A DNA stretch of 25,701 nt from an uncultured Bacteroidales bacterium (GCA_934725285.1 CAKVBK010000016.1:1-25701), one strand, 5' to 3'; shown: positions 14,784-23,553, counted from the first letter of the stretch. The notes: generated by a model not told the origin, from the sequence alone. Translations and numbers: made by a program.

Positions 14784-14806
14784 GAGTGCCCCGTCATAGG
14801 GGGCTC
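14784..14806 (+). promoter_or_regulatory. Leader hairpin, cassette 3
   Basis: GAGTGCCCC (14784-14792) pairs with GGGGGCTC (14799-14806) around a loop of about six bases. No T-run follows, so it is not a terminator. It is positionally equivalent to the hairpins in cassettes 1 and 2 despite different stem bases. Confidence 0.55.
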
Positions 14807-14814
14807 AAAACATA

Positions 14815-14833
14815 TTTATTACTAAGAGGAACA
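14815..14833 (-). repeat. Cassette 3 right inverted repeat
   Basis: Reverse complement reads TGTTCCTCTTAGTAATAAA. It shares the outer TGTTCC with the left arm of cassette 1 and lies 40 bp before the lipoprotein start codon. Confidence 0.85.
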
Positions 14834-14873
14834 ATTATACGTTTTAATTTATTTATCAATTTGTTTTTTAGCT

Positions 14874-17800
14874 ATGAACAAAAAGTTTAAGAACTTGTTT
14901 CTTGCGGGGGCTATCGCATTGGGCCTCGCGGGAGTAGCCGTATCTTGTACGGACTACGATGGCGACATTAACGACTTGACGGAACGTGTGACGAAGTTGG
15001 AGGGCACGGTCAGTGAACTCCAGACTGCGATCAAGAACGGATCTGTCATCAAGAGCGTGACGCCAATTGAGAACGGAGTCAGGGTGACTCTGAGCAATGA
15101 CGAGCATTTTGACATCACCAATGGCAAGGATGGTCAGAATGGTAAGGATGGCGTTAATGGTAAGGACGGTTCTGTTGTTACCATCGGTGCCAACGGCAAC
15201 TGGTTTATTGACGGTAAGGACACCGGATTCGCCTCTAAGGGCGACAAGGGTGATCCTGGCAAGGACGGTGTTGATGGCAAGGATGGCGCTGACGGAAAGG
15301 ACGGCGCTCCTGGCAAGGACGGTGCTGATGGCAAAGACGGAGTTGACGGCAAGGACGCTCTTCAGGTTTGGTATCAGCCATGCACTGACAAGAAGGATGC
15401 TAACTATGGCAAGTGGGTTAAGTACACCTATGACCCTGCCACCAAGCAGACAACCTCTGAGGTTACCAACATCGATGTGTTCCCTGAAGGAACAGTTACC
15501 GCTGTCTATGATGAGGAGAGCGGCAAGCTTACTTTCCACAATGTAGAGGGTGCAAAGGATGGCGTGTTTGAGATCGCTCTTGCCGCTAACCTCAAGAGCA
15601 TCGCTCTTATCCCTGAGGCTCTGATGGAAGGACTTGGCTACATCGAGTTCCCTTATGCAATCTACGTTCCGGATGGTAATGATAAGTTCGTCTTCCATTC
15701 AACTGCTACAGCCGATGTGACTTACAGGCTTAATCCAGAGAACGCTAATGTTGACGCTAACGAGTGGGCTTTCATCAACAGGAAGGTCAAGACCGTTCAG
15801 ATGCCGACCAGAAGCGCTTCCGACAAGAAGGATCTTGTCTCAATCGTAGGCAAACCTGTCGTTTCAGGCGGTGAGGCTACATTCTCCATCAAGCTCAATG
15901 ATGTTACAGGTCTTCCTAAGCAGCTGGGCTTTGCTGAGGCTGCGACTGACGGTGATAAGGAAGATGGCAAGAATGACATCATCGCACTTCAGACAACAGT
16001 TAACGGTGAGACTATCACTTCCGACTATGCTTATGTTTATGCGACCGCAGCATACACTCTTTATAGTCTTGCCCATAAGGATTTCACAAAAGAGGATGTC
16101 AGCCCGATTGACAAGACAATCAGATGGTACCGTACCGAGCCAATTGCGATTAAGGATAAGGCTGATGATGAATACTATTCAGAGTTGAAGACTCCTGAAC
16201 TTCTTTATACAGAGAAACTTGATCTTAAAGAATATGTAACTCTTGTTGCGGATGGTATCAATGTCAAAACTGCTTTGGCTGATCAGATTGGTCTTGATGT
16301 CAACTACAAGTTCGAGCTCGTTAACGAGAAGGGTGAAGTCAACAAGCCTTTCCTCGGAACTGATGGACGTACTGACCAGAACAAGTTCGTCACCCTTTCG
16401 GAGGATGGTGTAATCGCTGTTGATCCATCGTTCCTTGATGAGTCAACCCGCCCTGCGGTCAACAGAACTCCTCAGGTAAAGGTTACCGCTACCGCCAAGA
16501 TCGGTGACAAGGATTACACCCTTGCGACTTGCTACATTATGGTTAGAATCGTCGAGGAGAAAGTTGAGCCAGAAGAGCCGGTTGTTTACTTCAAGACCTT
16601 CACTGATCACTTCGTTAAGTTCTGTGGCGATGAGGTTATCAAGTTCACAGCCCCTAAGACTTCTTGCCCTGACTATAATGAGGACAAACTGGAAGTTACT
16701 TGGGAAGAGGTCAACAAGAGCGTCCTTGGTGGATTGGGTCTCTCTTATGAGGCATTCCTTGAGGATTATGACACAGACAACCTCTATGTCCTCGACATCA
16801 AGACGGGTGCTGATGGTCAGCTTGACACCACGTATGTTCCTGTTGATCAGTACACGTTCCCTGCTGGAATCACCAAATTTGCTGAGGCTCCAGAAGAGTG
16901 GGCTACTTCTACGAACGTAATATCTCTCTACGTTGATAAGGACGCTAAGATTCCTTCAAACAAGACTGAGATTGAGTTCGCTTACAAGGCTAAGAAGAAC
17001 AGCAAGAAGACTCCTAATGTCGGCTTCAAGTTCGCTTACGAGATCAGTGCGAAGACTCCTACCAAGCACGAGCACGATTTCGTAACTCCTGTCAAGCTTA
17101 TCCTCAACCCTGACTACCTTCTTGGTGAGAAGAATGTTCCTGTAGAGGCCAAGCCGGTTTCCATGTACATCCCGTCAACAGAGAACTACAATGTTTACGC
17201 TGGCGTTCGTGTCAAGGGTAAGGCTGGTGCTGACAAGAACTTCACATACTCTTCAGCTCTCATCGAGCACTTCGAGGAGTACGGCAAGAACATCAAGATC
17301 GCTGACGACGCTACAATCTCCTTCGAGATTATGCACAGCACTCCTTCTTGGAAGGTTAACTATGCTGACGATGCGTTCAAGTTCATTACCGCTGACGGCA
17401 ACGCTGTTGATAAGGTGGACTTCACTGCTGAAGAATTCAACACAATCATCGAACAGCATGGAACATCTCCTGACATCAAGTTTATGAAGGCTCTCCTTAC
17501 AGAGGACATCAATGTGCTTGTGAAGGTTACTGAGAAGTGTACTTCTGATGCAGATGTGATCACTCCTGCCACGGAGAAGGTAGGTTACTACTATGTGGTA
17601 TTCCAGACTCCTTTCGAGGTTCTCACGAATAAGGATAAGGATATTGTGCTGGGTACTTTCAAGACGGAGAAAGATACCACTTATATCCCTACTGACATAA
17701 AGATTGTCGAGAAGAGCAACAACAAGAACGTCATCTTCAACTTCAACGTTGCTGAGGGTAAGATGATCGCTACTCCTTACGCAAAATCTGAGTATGGACT

Positions 17801-18092
17801 TAATGATCTTGATGGTAGCATCAGCTTCAGCAGTAAGGCACTCACATATCCTTATGCTGACACTGAAGACTCATTCGGACGTAATCTCACGTATGGCAGT
17901 GACACTGATGGCTTCTTTGTCGCTTGGGTAAATCTCGGTACAGATCTTATTACCGACAAGTTGGCTCAGTACAACCTTGTTGTTACTGTTGGAGACCTTT
18001 ACAAGCTCAATCTTAATGGTAAGGTGACTGTTCTTTCAACAGCTAACACCAAGGCTAAATGGCCTAACGGTCGCGCTGACAAGATCAAATAG
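14874..18092 (+). CDS. Collagen-like surface lipoprotein, phase-variable (ON)
   Basis: 1072-aa lipoprotein. Signal peptide with lipobox VAVSC (Cys25), then TDYDGDINDLTERV and a short helix, the DUF4988 / PL29-lyase-N type start shared with the gene at 1844 (identical MNKK opening; GSVI, ENGVRVTLS and FDITNGKDG follow). Collagen-like triplets lie at about 84-100 and 123-161; they are GKDGVDGKDGAD-type, not pure GDK. The ~900-residue remainder is beta-rich and contains the paralogue segment SIALIPEALMEGLGYIEFPY near residue 243. Its C-terminus differs from the other two lipoproteins (no DWR box seen). It is the first gene behind invertible promoter 3, which points at it here, so this is the surface lipoprotein predicted to be expressed. 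Function beyond surface fibre or adhesin is unknown. Confidence 0.88.
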   Translation: MNKKFKNLFLAGAIALGLAGVAVSCTDYDGDINDLTERVTKLEGTVSELQTAIKNGSVIKSVTPIENGVRVTLSNDEHFDITNGKDGQNGKDGVNGKDGSVVTIGANGNWFIDGKDTGFASKGDKGDPGKDGVDGKDGADGKDGAPGKDGADGKDGVDGKDALQVWYQPCTDKKDANYGKWVKYTYDPATKQTTSEVTNIDVFPEGTVTAVYDEESGKLTFHNVEGAKDGVFEIALAANLKSIALIPEALMEGLGYIEFPYAIYVPDGNDKFVFHSTATADVTYRLNPENANVDANEWAFINRKVKTVQMPTRSASDKKDLVSIVGKPVVSGGEATFSIKLNDVTGLPKQLGFAEAATDGDKEDGKNDIIALQTTVNGETITSDYAYVYATAAYTLYSLAHKDFTKEDVSPIDKTIRWYRTEPIAIKDKADDEYYSELKTPELLYTEKLDLKEYVTLVADGINVKTALADQIGLDVNYKFELVNEKGEVNKPFLGTDGRTDQNKFVTLSEDGVIAVDPSFLDESTRPAVNRTPQVKVTATAKIGDKDYTLATCYIMVRIVEEKVEPEEPVVYFKTFTDHFVKFCGDEVIKFTAPKTSCPDYNEDKLEVTWEEVNKSVLGGLGLSYEAFLEDYDTDNLYVLDIKTGADGQLDTTYVPVDQYTFPAGITKFAEAPEEWATSTNVISLYVDKDAKIPSNKTEIEFAYKAKKNSKKTPNVGFKFAYEISAKTPTKHEHDFVTPVKLILNPDYLLGEKNVPVEAKPVSMYIPSTENYNVYAGVRVKGKAGADKNFTYSSALIEHFEEYGKNIKIADDATISFEIMHSTPSWKVNYADDAFKFITADGNAVDKVDFTAEEFNTIIEQHGTSPDIKFMKALLTEDINVLVKVTEKCTSDADVITPATEKVGYYYVVFQTPFEVLTNKDKDIVLGTFKTEKDTTYIPTDIKIVEKSNNKNVIFNFNVAEGKMIATPYAKSEYGLNDLDGSISFSSKALTYPYADTEDSFGRNLTYGSDTDGFFVAWVNLGTDLITDKLAQYNLVVTVGDLYKLNLNGKVTVLSTANTKAKWPNGRADKIK

Positions 18093-18132
18093 TTTACTGC
18101 TCTTGAAGAGTAATAACTTATAATATTCTTAG

Positions 18133-18164
18133 GAGGGAAGATAGTTTTCTGTCTTCCCTCTTTT
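18133..18164 (+). terminator. Rho-independent terminator
   Basis: GAGGGAAGA (18133-18141) pairs perfectly with TCTTCCCTC (18152-18160), followed by four Ts. It lies 40 bp after the lipoprotein stop, the same arrangement as after the first genes of the other two operons. Confidence 0.85.
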
Positions 18165-18203
18165 GGATATCAGTTGTCTCAGTTATAATGTAATTCGCAT
18201 ATT

Positions 18204-20033
18204 ATGAGGTTATATGGATTGATGATGTTGTCAATCGCCTTTGCGGCAATCTCGTGCCAGAAGGACTCATCGCAGCCCGACATCTCAGTGCCGTTGAAGA
18301 CTCCGAGAACGCTTAAGGCTGTCTTCCCGCCGGAGACCAAGGCTGCCATCTCAGACAATTTTGGATCGGTGACATGGAATCCATCCGACAGCATCAGTGT
18401 TTTCGATTCTGATTCGGGCTCGGGAGGCAATAAGTTTGTCACTCAGGACGGAGGAGCGACAGCGGTCTTTGAAGGACAGGCTGCGGATCTGACAGGTGGG
18501 TATTATTACGGTGTGTATCCTTATCGCAAAACGACCTCTGTCACTTCGGACGTTATCAATGTGGCATTGCCGACCGTGCAGAAGGCTGTTCCAGGCTCTT
18601 TCGATCCCGAGGCGTTTGTTATGGTCGGACGCTCGGAATCTACTGATAAGATGGGGTTCTATGATGCTTTGGGCGGCATCCGTTTTTCTGTTTCTGAATC
18701 CGGGTACGACAAGATCGTATTTAGTGGCAATGGCAATGAGCCGGTGGCCGGTGCTGTTGTGATCAGTTTCGGTGAGGATGGTATTCCGCTCTGCCAGGCT
18801 GCCTCTTCGGAAACATCCACGCAGATTTCTCTTGAAGGTGAATTCAATGCTGGTGATTACTATTATATCTCTATGGTACCTCAGTCATTCAAGAAAGGAT
18901 TCACTCTCGCCTTCTATAAAGGAGACACGGAAGTAAGTCGCTCTGTCTGCAATTCTTTCGTAAGAGTGCAAAGGTATTACTTTGCGACAATTCGCAAGGC
19001 TGACGAACAATCTTCACTCTCGAATATTCTTGACGGAGAGCCGCTTGACGCTCAAGGAACCGCGAACTGTTACATCGTGCGCGAGTCTGGTTCGTACAAG
19101 ATCCCTCTTGTAAAGGGAAATTCGCAGACGTCTGTCGGAGCTGTCGCACGTGCCGGCGTTCTTTGGGAAACGGACAATACTGCGAACAAAGTCGGGTCGG
19201 GCGCTCTTGTAAATTCTACTGTCCGTGTGAAGAACGGCTATCTGTACATCAAGACCGCCGAACAGTTCAAGCCGGGTAATGCTCTTATCGCCGCCTACGA
19301 TTCAAATGACAAGCTTCTTTGGTCTTGGCATATCTGGCTTTGCGATTTTGATCCAGATCAGACATCGCAACGCTATCAAGGAGCATCTGTGGATATGATG
19401 GACCGTAATCTCGGCGCGCTTTCATCTTCTTGCGAGGGTACGGCCTCCTACGGCCTTTTCTATCAGTGGGGGCGCAAGGATCCTTTTATGGGGACGGCAT
19501 CCACTGATGGCACTCCGATGGCTTCCACGGGTGCGTTCAATCATCTGGATTCGAACAGTGACTGCACGGTTGATTTCGCCGTGGCCAATCCGACTACTTT
19601 CATCACTTGCGATGTCAGCACTGGAAACGACTGGCTGTATGAGAGCCGTCAGAATGATCTTTGGACTGATGACAAGACAATCTATGATCCTTGCCCGGCT
19701 GGTTGGCGTGTGCCTAAAGGCGGTGAGGATGGTGTCTGGAACCAGGTGAAAGAGGGAGCATATTCGGTGGACACATTCTATCACGGTGTGCGCTTTGTCC
19801 TTTCGTCCGGAGGTTATGCCTGGTATCCTTGCACCGGTTATCTTAAGAGAAGCGATGCGACAATCGGACTTGCCGGTTCGTTCGCTGATTACTGGACCAC
19901 AACCACAGCCTCACAGACCACGACGACTTTCGAATTCAAAGTCGGGAGTTCTGAGTCTGATTCCAAGGTAAGCCTGTATTGCAACAACAAGTCTCGTGGT
20001 GAAGGCCACGCCGTAAGATGCCAGAGGCAGTAG
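18204..20033 (+). CDS. Fimbrillin-like lipoprotein
   Basis: 609-aa lipoprotein; the lipobox AAISC gives Cys18. Residues about 35-275 resemble the Bacteroidales fimbrillin / Mfa-like fold: ETKAAI near the start, WNPSDSISVF, YYYGVYPY, and ALGGIRFSV followed by strands. A second region from about residue 286 starts with TANCYIV and contains MDRNLGA, YGLFYQWGRKDPF, DPCPAGWRVP and a terminal AVRCQRQ, a module common at the C-terminus of Bacteroidales surface lipoproteins and related to the Fibrobacter major paralogous domain type. Likely a pilus subunit or tip-like adhesin. It follows the terminator at 18133 without a clear promoter of its own and precedes the BIG_2 lipoprotein by 22 bp, so it probably belongs to the operon driven by promoter 3. 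Confidence 0.8.
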   Translation: MRLYGLMMLSIAFAAISCQKDSSQPDISVPLKTPRTLKAVFPPETKAAISDNFGSVTWNPSDSISVFDSDSGSGGNKFVTQDGGATAVFEGQAADLTGGYYYGVYPYRKTTSVTSDVINVALPTVQKAVPGSFDPEAFVMVGRSESTDKMGFYDALGGIRFSVSESGYDKIVFSGNGNEPVAGAVVISFGEDGIPLCQAASSETSTQISLEGEFNAGDYYYISMVPQSFKKGFTLAFYKGDTEVSRSVCNSFVRVQRYYFATIRKADEQSSLSNILDGEPLDAQGTANCYIVRESGSYKIPLVKGNSQTSVGAVARAGVLWETDNTANKVGSGALVNSTVRVKNGYLYIKTAEQFKPGNALIAAYDSNDKLLWSWHIWLCDFDPDQTSQRYQGASVDMMDRNLGALSSSCEGTASYGLFYQWGRKDPFMGTASTDGTPMASTGAFNHLDSNSDCTVDFAVANPTTFITCDVSTGNDWLYESRQNDLWTDDKTIYDPCPAGWRVPKGGEDGVWNQVKEGAYSVDTFYHGVRFVLSSGGYAWYPCTGYLKRSDATIGLAGSFADYWTTTTASQTTTTFEFKVGSSESDSKVSLYCNNKSRGEGHAVRCQRQ

Positions 20034-20055
20034 TGTTTATTGAAAAATTGGATAC

Positions 20056-23000
20056 ATGATGAAAAAGTATATTCTTTTATTCATTGCGGCCTTGTGCATT
20101 CTTGTCTCTTGCCAGGAGGAATTGGTTGGAGTGAGCTCGGTTGCCGTTGACAAGGAGCGTCAGGATCTCTCCATCGGGGCATCGTTTGTGCTGAAAGCGA
20201 TCATCTCCCCTTCAAACGCGGATAACCAGAAGGTGATCTGGACGGTGGAGAATAGTTCTGTGATTGAATATGTTGACAATCAGGACGGCAGTGCTACCAT
20301 CAAAGGACTTCAGGTCGGAACGTCCAAGGTCACCGCAAGAACGGATGACGGAGGATTTGTGTCTTCGTGCAATGTGACTGTCGGAGTCGGTGTCGAAAAG
20401 ATCGAGCTCGACAAGTCGGAGCTGCATTTGAAAAAAGGTGAGTCCGCGTCTCTTAAAGCCACCATATTCCCGGAAAACGCTTCGAACAAGTCACTTAAAT
20501 GGGGCACTTCTGACGCTTCTGTGGCCACTGTTGACGCGAATGGTGGGGTCAAGGCGGTAGGCAACGGGGAGGCGACAGTCTTTGCAGCCTCTTCGGACGG
20601 CGGCTTCACGGCTTATTGCAATGTCTCTGTCGGCACTCCCGTCACCGGCATAAGCCTTGACCCGCGTGAATTCACTCTTGAGACAATCGGCAGCAGCTTT
20701 ACGATCAAACCGGTAATCTCTCCTGAGGATGCCTCTGATGTCAGTGTCGTATGGAAAAGTGATGATCCGAAGATCGTATCGGTCACTTCAGACGGAACTG
20801 TGACAGCGATAGGCCCTGGAACAACGACCGTGACCGCTACAACCAATGACGGTTCGTTCTCTGCGGACTGCACCGTCAGCGTCAAGAGTCCTGCTCAGCA
20901 TATCTCTCTGGACAAGACAAGCATGAAACTTCTTGAAGGGGAGAGCTGCAAGCTCACGGCTACTGTTTATCCGTTGAACTCGACACAGAAGACCTTGACG
21001 TGGGTGTCTGATCATCCGGATGTCGCTTCTGTTGACAATGAAGGAAATGTTACCGCCCGCAAGGCCGGCACGGCGACAGTCACGGTCAAGGTCGCTGACA
21101 AAGTGAGTGCGGTCTGCAAGGTCACTGTCATCAGCCGTGTCACCGGGATTTCCCTGAGCGAGACGACTGTCGAAATGAAGCCGGGTGAAACACATCAGCT
21201 TACGGCGACTGTCCTTCCTCAGAACGCTTCGAATGCCGAAGTCACTTGGTACTCGGACAAGGAATCTGTCGCTACAGTCTCCCAATCGGGTCTTGTGACA
21301 GGTATCGGTCCTGGAGAGGCTACGGTTCACGCCGTCACCTCTGACGGAGGAAAGATGGCCACATGCCTTGTCAAGGTCGGAACTCCGGTCAAAGGCATCG
21401 CTCTCTCCACGTCTTCGGCGGCTCTTTATGTCGGAGATCCTTCGTTGGACATCATTGCGACCCTCACACCTGCCAATGCCACCGAGAAGTCTATTGACTG
21501 GTCAAGTTCGGATCCCAAGGTGGCGTCGGTAACTCCAGGAGCGGCGTTGCGCGCGGTTGTCAAGCCTCTGAAGCCTGGTGTGACAACCATCACAGCCACC
21601 ACAAAAGATGGCGGATACACCGCAACTTGTGAAGTGACTGTCAAGCGTCACGTCACCGGCGTCTCTCTTGGCAAGACTTCATTGAATATGTACGTGGGCG
21701 AGACGGAGACTCTTTCCGCTGTCGTTTCTCCGGAGGACGCTTCCGACAAGACTGTCTCTTGGTCATCGGGTAATTCCGCTGTCGCGTCAGTGTCGAAAGA
21801 CGGAAAGGTGACCGCGAACGAACCGGGCACGGCAGTCATCAAGGTCGTCACAAATGACCTTTCCAAGGAGGCGACTTGTACGGTGACAGTAAAACGTCAC
21901 GTCTCCGGGGTCTCTGTCAATAAGTATGAACTGACAATTCATACGGGTGAGACAGTAACGCTCACTGCTACAGTCAGCCCTGCGGACGCTTCCGACAAAA
22001 CAGTGTCTTGGTCATCAAGCCGGCCGGAAATCGCTTCTGTCGGTGAGAAAGATGGAAAGGTGACCGCAAACAAACCGGGCGAGGCCGTCATAACCGTGAA
22101 GACTGTTGATGGAGGACATCAGGCCACATGCAAGGTGACGGTCCTTGAACCTGTCGTTTACGCAACCTCTCTCAACCTTACTCCTCAAACATTGAATATG
22201 AATATAGAGGAGTCCGCTTCGCTGACTCTCCGGATGCTTCCTGCCAATGCGAACGAGACGCTTGTCTGGGAGTCTGACAACGAGTCCGTGGCGAAGGTTG
22301 TGAACGGTGATGTCACCGCTGTGGGAGCCGGTGTGGCTAAAATCAAAGTCAGGGGAAAGAATGTCACATCGAATGTGGTGACGGTCACTGTCATCGACAA
22401 ATATGCGGTCACTGGCGTTAATCTGAACAAATCTTCGATGAGGCTCGAAGTCGGCAAGAGTGAAACTCTTACGGCCACTGTCCTGCCGGAGGACGCGAGA
22501 GACAAGACCGTCTCTTGGAGTTCAAACAAGGAGTCTGTCGCCACAGTCAAGGACGGTGCAGTCACGGCGGTCTCTCCGGGCACTGCGATAATAACAGTCA
22601 CGGCTGGTGCGGGAGCTTTCAAGAAAACTTGCGTGGTCACTGTGGTTGAGCGAGAGATACTTATCACTGAAATTTCCTATCCAGAGGATCAGAAGACCAT
22701 AAATTTGAATATGGGCGCATCGTACACCATTAGGGTGAAGGTCGCTCCAGACGATGCCAACGAGGAATTGAGGGTGTCGTCGGCAACAAGTTGCCCTGTG
22801 ACTTTCAATGCTGTCAGGGAGAAAGACGCTCCATATTGGAATGTGAATATCACAGCGATTAAAAAGGAAGGAAGTGGTGCCTTGTTCATTACATCCACGA
22901 ATTGTACTACTTACTCCAATATCAATGTGACCAAGGTCCCTGTCACAGGTGTCACCCTTGATATGTCAGAAACCTCGATGAGAGTCGGACAGACCATTAC

Positions 23001-23241
23001 GCTGACCTCCAAAGTGTCTCCATCGAACGCATCGATCAAGGACGTCATCTGGGAATCATCCGACAAGACCGTGGCGTATGTCTCACAGTCCGGAATCGTG
23101 ACGGCCAAGGGCAGCGGCAAGGTGACGATAACCGCTAAATCCAAAGACAACAGCGGAATCAGTGCCAAGTGCGTAATCCTTGTCAGGTCCGACAATGTCG
23201 GAGCCGGCGGCTCTGAAGGTGTCGGCTTTATTGAATGGTAA
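20056..23241 (+). CDS. BIG_2 multi-domain surface lipoprotein
   Basis: 1061-aa lipoprotein with lipobox ILVSC (Cys19). Almost the entire mature chain is a string of about 12 bacterial Ig-like (BIG_2) domains of ~80 residues. Each shows V-x-x-I/V-x-L...L..G....L.A.V.P..A....V.W.S....VA.V...G.V.A...G.A.VT..T.DG....C.V.V. Domains 7, 8 and 10 share the box DKTVSWSS. Ten of the twelve carry a single cysteine in the last strand; domain 9 ends without it, and domain 11 (about 22655-22930) is the most diverged. BIG_2 arrays occur in intimin/invasin-like adhesins, where they project a tip away from the membrane; here no obvious tip domain follows, and the protein ends in a short Gly-rich tail. It is the last gene of the cassette 3 operon, probably co-transcribed with the fimbrillin-like gene. 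Confidence 0.87.
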   Translation: MMKKYILLFIAALCILVSCQEELVGVSSVAVDKERQDLSIGASFVLKAIISPSNADNQKVIWTVENSSVIEYVDNQDGSATIKGLQVGTSKVTARTDDGGFVSSCNVTVGVGVEKIELDKSELHLKKGESASLKATIFPENASNKSLKWGTSDASVATVDANGGVKAVGNGEATVFAASSDGGFTAYCNVSVGTPVTGISLDPREFTLETIGSSFTIKPVISPEDASDVSVVWKSDDPKIVSVTSDGTVTAIGPGTTTVTATTNDGSFSADCTVSVKSPAQHISLDKTSMKLLEGESCKLTATVYPLNSTQKTLTWVSDHPDVASVDNEGNVTARKAGTATVTVKVADKVSAVCKVTVISRVTGISLSETTVEMKPGETHQLTATVLPQNASNAEVTWYSDKESVATVSQSGLVTGIGPGEATVHAVTSDGGKMATCLVKVGTPVKGIALSTSSAALYVGDPSLDIIATLTPANATEKSIDWSSSDPKVASVTPGAALRAVVKPLKPGVTTITATTKDGGYTATCEVTVKRHVTGVSLGKTSLNMYVGETETLSAVVSPEDASDKTVSWSSGNSAVASVSKDGKVTANEPGTAVIKVVTNDLSKEATCTVTVKRHVSGVSVNKYELTIHTGETVTLTATVSPADASDKTVSWSSSRPEIASVGEKDGKVTANKPGEAVITVKTVDGGHQATCKVTVLEPVVYATSLNLTPQTLNMNIEESASLTLRMLPANANETLVWESDNESVAKVVNGDVTAVGAGVAKIKVRGKNVTSNVVTVTVIDKYAVTGVNLNKSSMRLEVGKSETLTATVLPEDARDKTVSWSSNKESVATVKDGAVTAVSPGTAIITVTAGAGAFKKTCVVTVVEREILITEISYPEDQKTINLNMGASYTIRVKVAPDDANEELRVSSATSCPVTFNAVREKDAPYWNVNITAIKKEGSGALFITSTNCTTYSNINVTKVPVTGVTLDMSETSMRVGQTITLTSKVSPSNASIKDVIWESSDKTVAYVSQSGIVTAKGSGKVTITAKSKDNSGISAKCVILVRSDNVGAGGSEGVGFIEW

Positions 23242-23250
23242 TTATAATCG

Positions 23251-23306
23251 GTGCAGGAGTGCAATCACTTTAAGGTGGAATGCCGCAAGTGATTGCACTC
23301 CTGTAC
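23251..23306. repeat. Long inverted repeat / hairpin
   Basis: Arms 23251-23270 (ending GAGTGCAATCACTT) and 23287-23306 are complementary over 20 bp, with a single G-T wobble and a 16-base loop. It begins 9 bp after the BIG_2 stop. No T-run follows on either strand, so it is an atypical terminator. An mRNA-stabilising end or a REP/MITE-like remnant are alternatives. Confidence 0.7.
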
Positions 23307-23480
23307 ATGCTTTGGCTCGACAGCACCCATGTCCCGGAACTGGACATCGCGGCTTGTCCGAGGCTGGACAATGTCAACGTGCGGGATTGCCCGGATCTTG
23401 AGGAATTGACGTTCTCTTCTGAGGTGAACCATGACGTCCTTTATCTTGCCAGGGACAATACTCTGACTGTGAAACGGTGA
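23280..23480 (+). pseudogene. Leucine-rich-repeat-like remnant
   Basis: A 66-codon open frame whose second half resembles Bacteroidales LRR surface proteins: VPELDIAACPRLDNVNVRDC followed by PDLEEL, i.e. L-x-x-C-P-x-L periodicity at about 10 residues. Length is far below any functional LRR protein, there is no signal peptide, and its start lies inside the hairpin at 23251-23306. I read it as the leftover 3' end of a surface-protein gene, perhaps a former C-terminal domain of the BIG_2 protein, although it is in a different frame. Spurious translation cannot be excluded. Confidence 0.4.
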
Positions 23481-23553
23481 GGTGAAGCGGGAGAAAGCAA
23501 CCCGGCAATAAGTCCCGAAGCGGCAATAGATTAGTGTGTCATGAATATGTCAG

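Larger units (their letters stand above)
14679..14833 (+). promoter_or_regulatory. Invertible promoter cassette 3 (lipoprotein ON)
   Basis: 155-bp segment bounded by inverted repeats. Its reverse complement aligns with cassettes 1 and 2, so it is in the opposite orientation to them. The promoter points right, toward the lipoprotein gene at 14874, so this locus is ON in this assembly while the other two are OFF. Confidence 0.88.
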
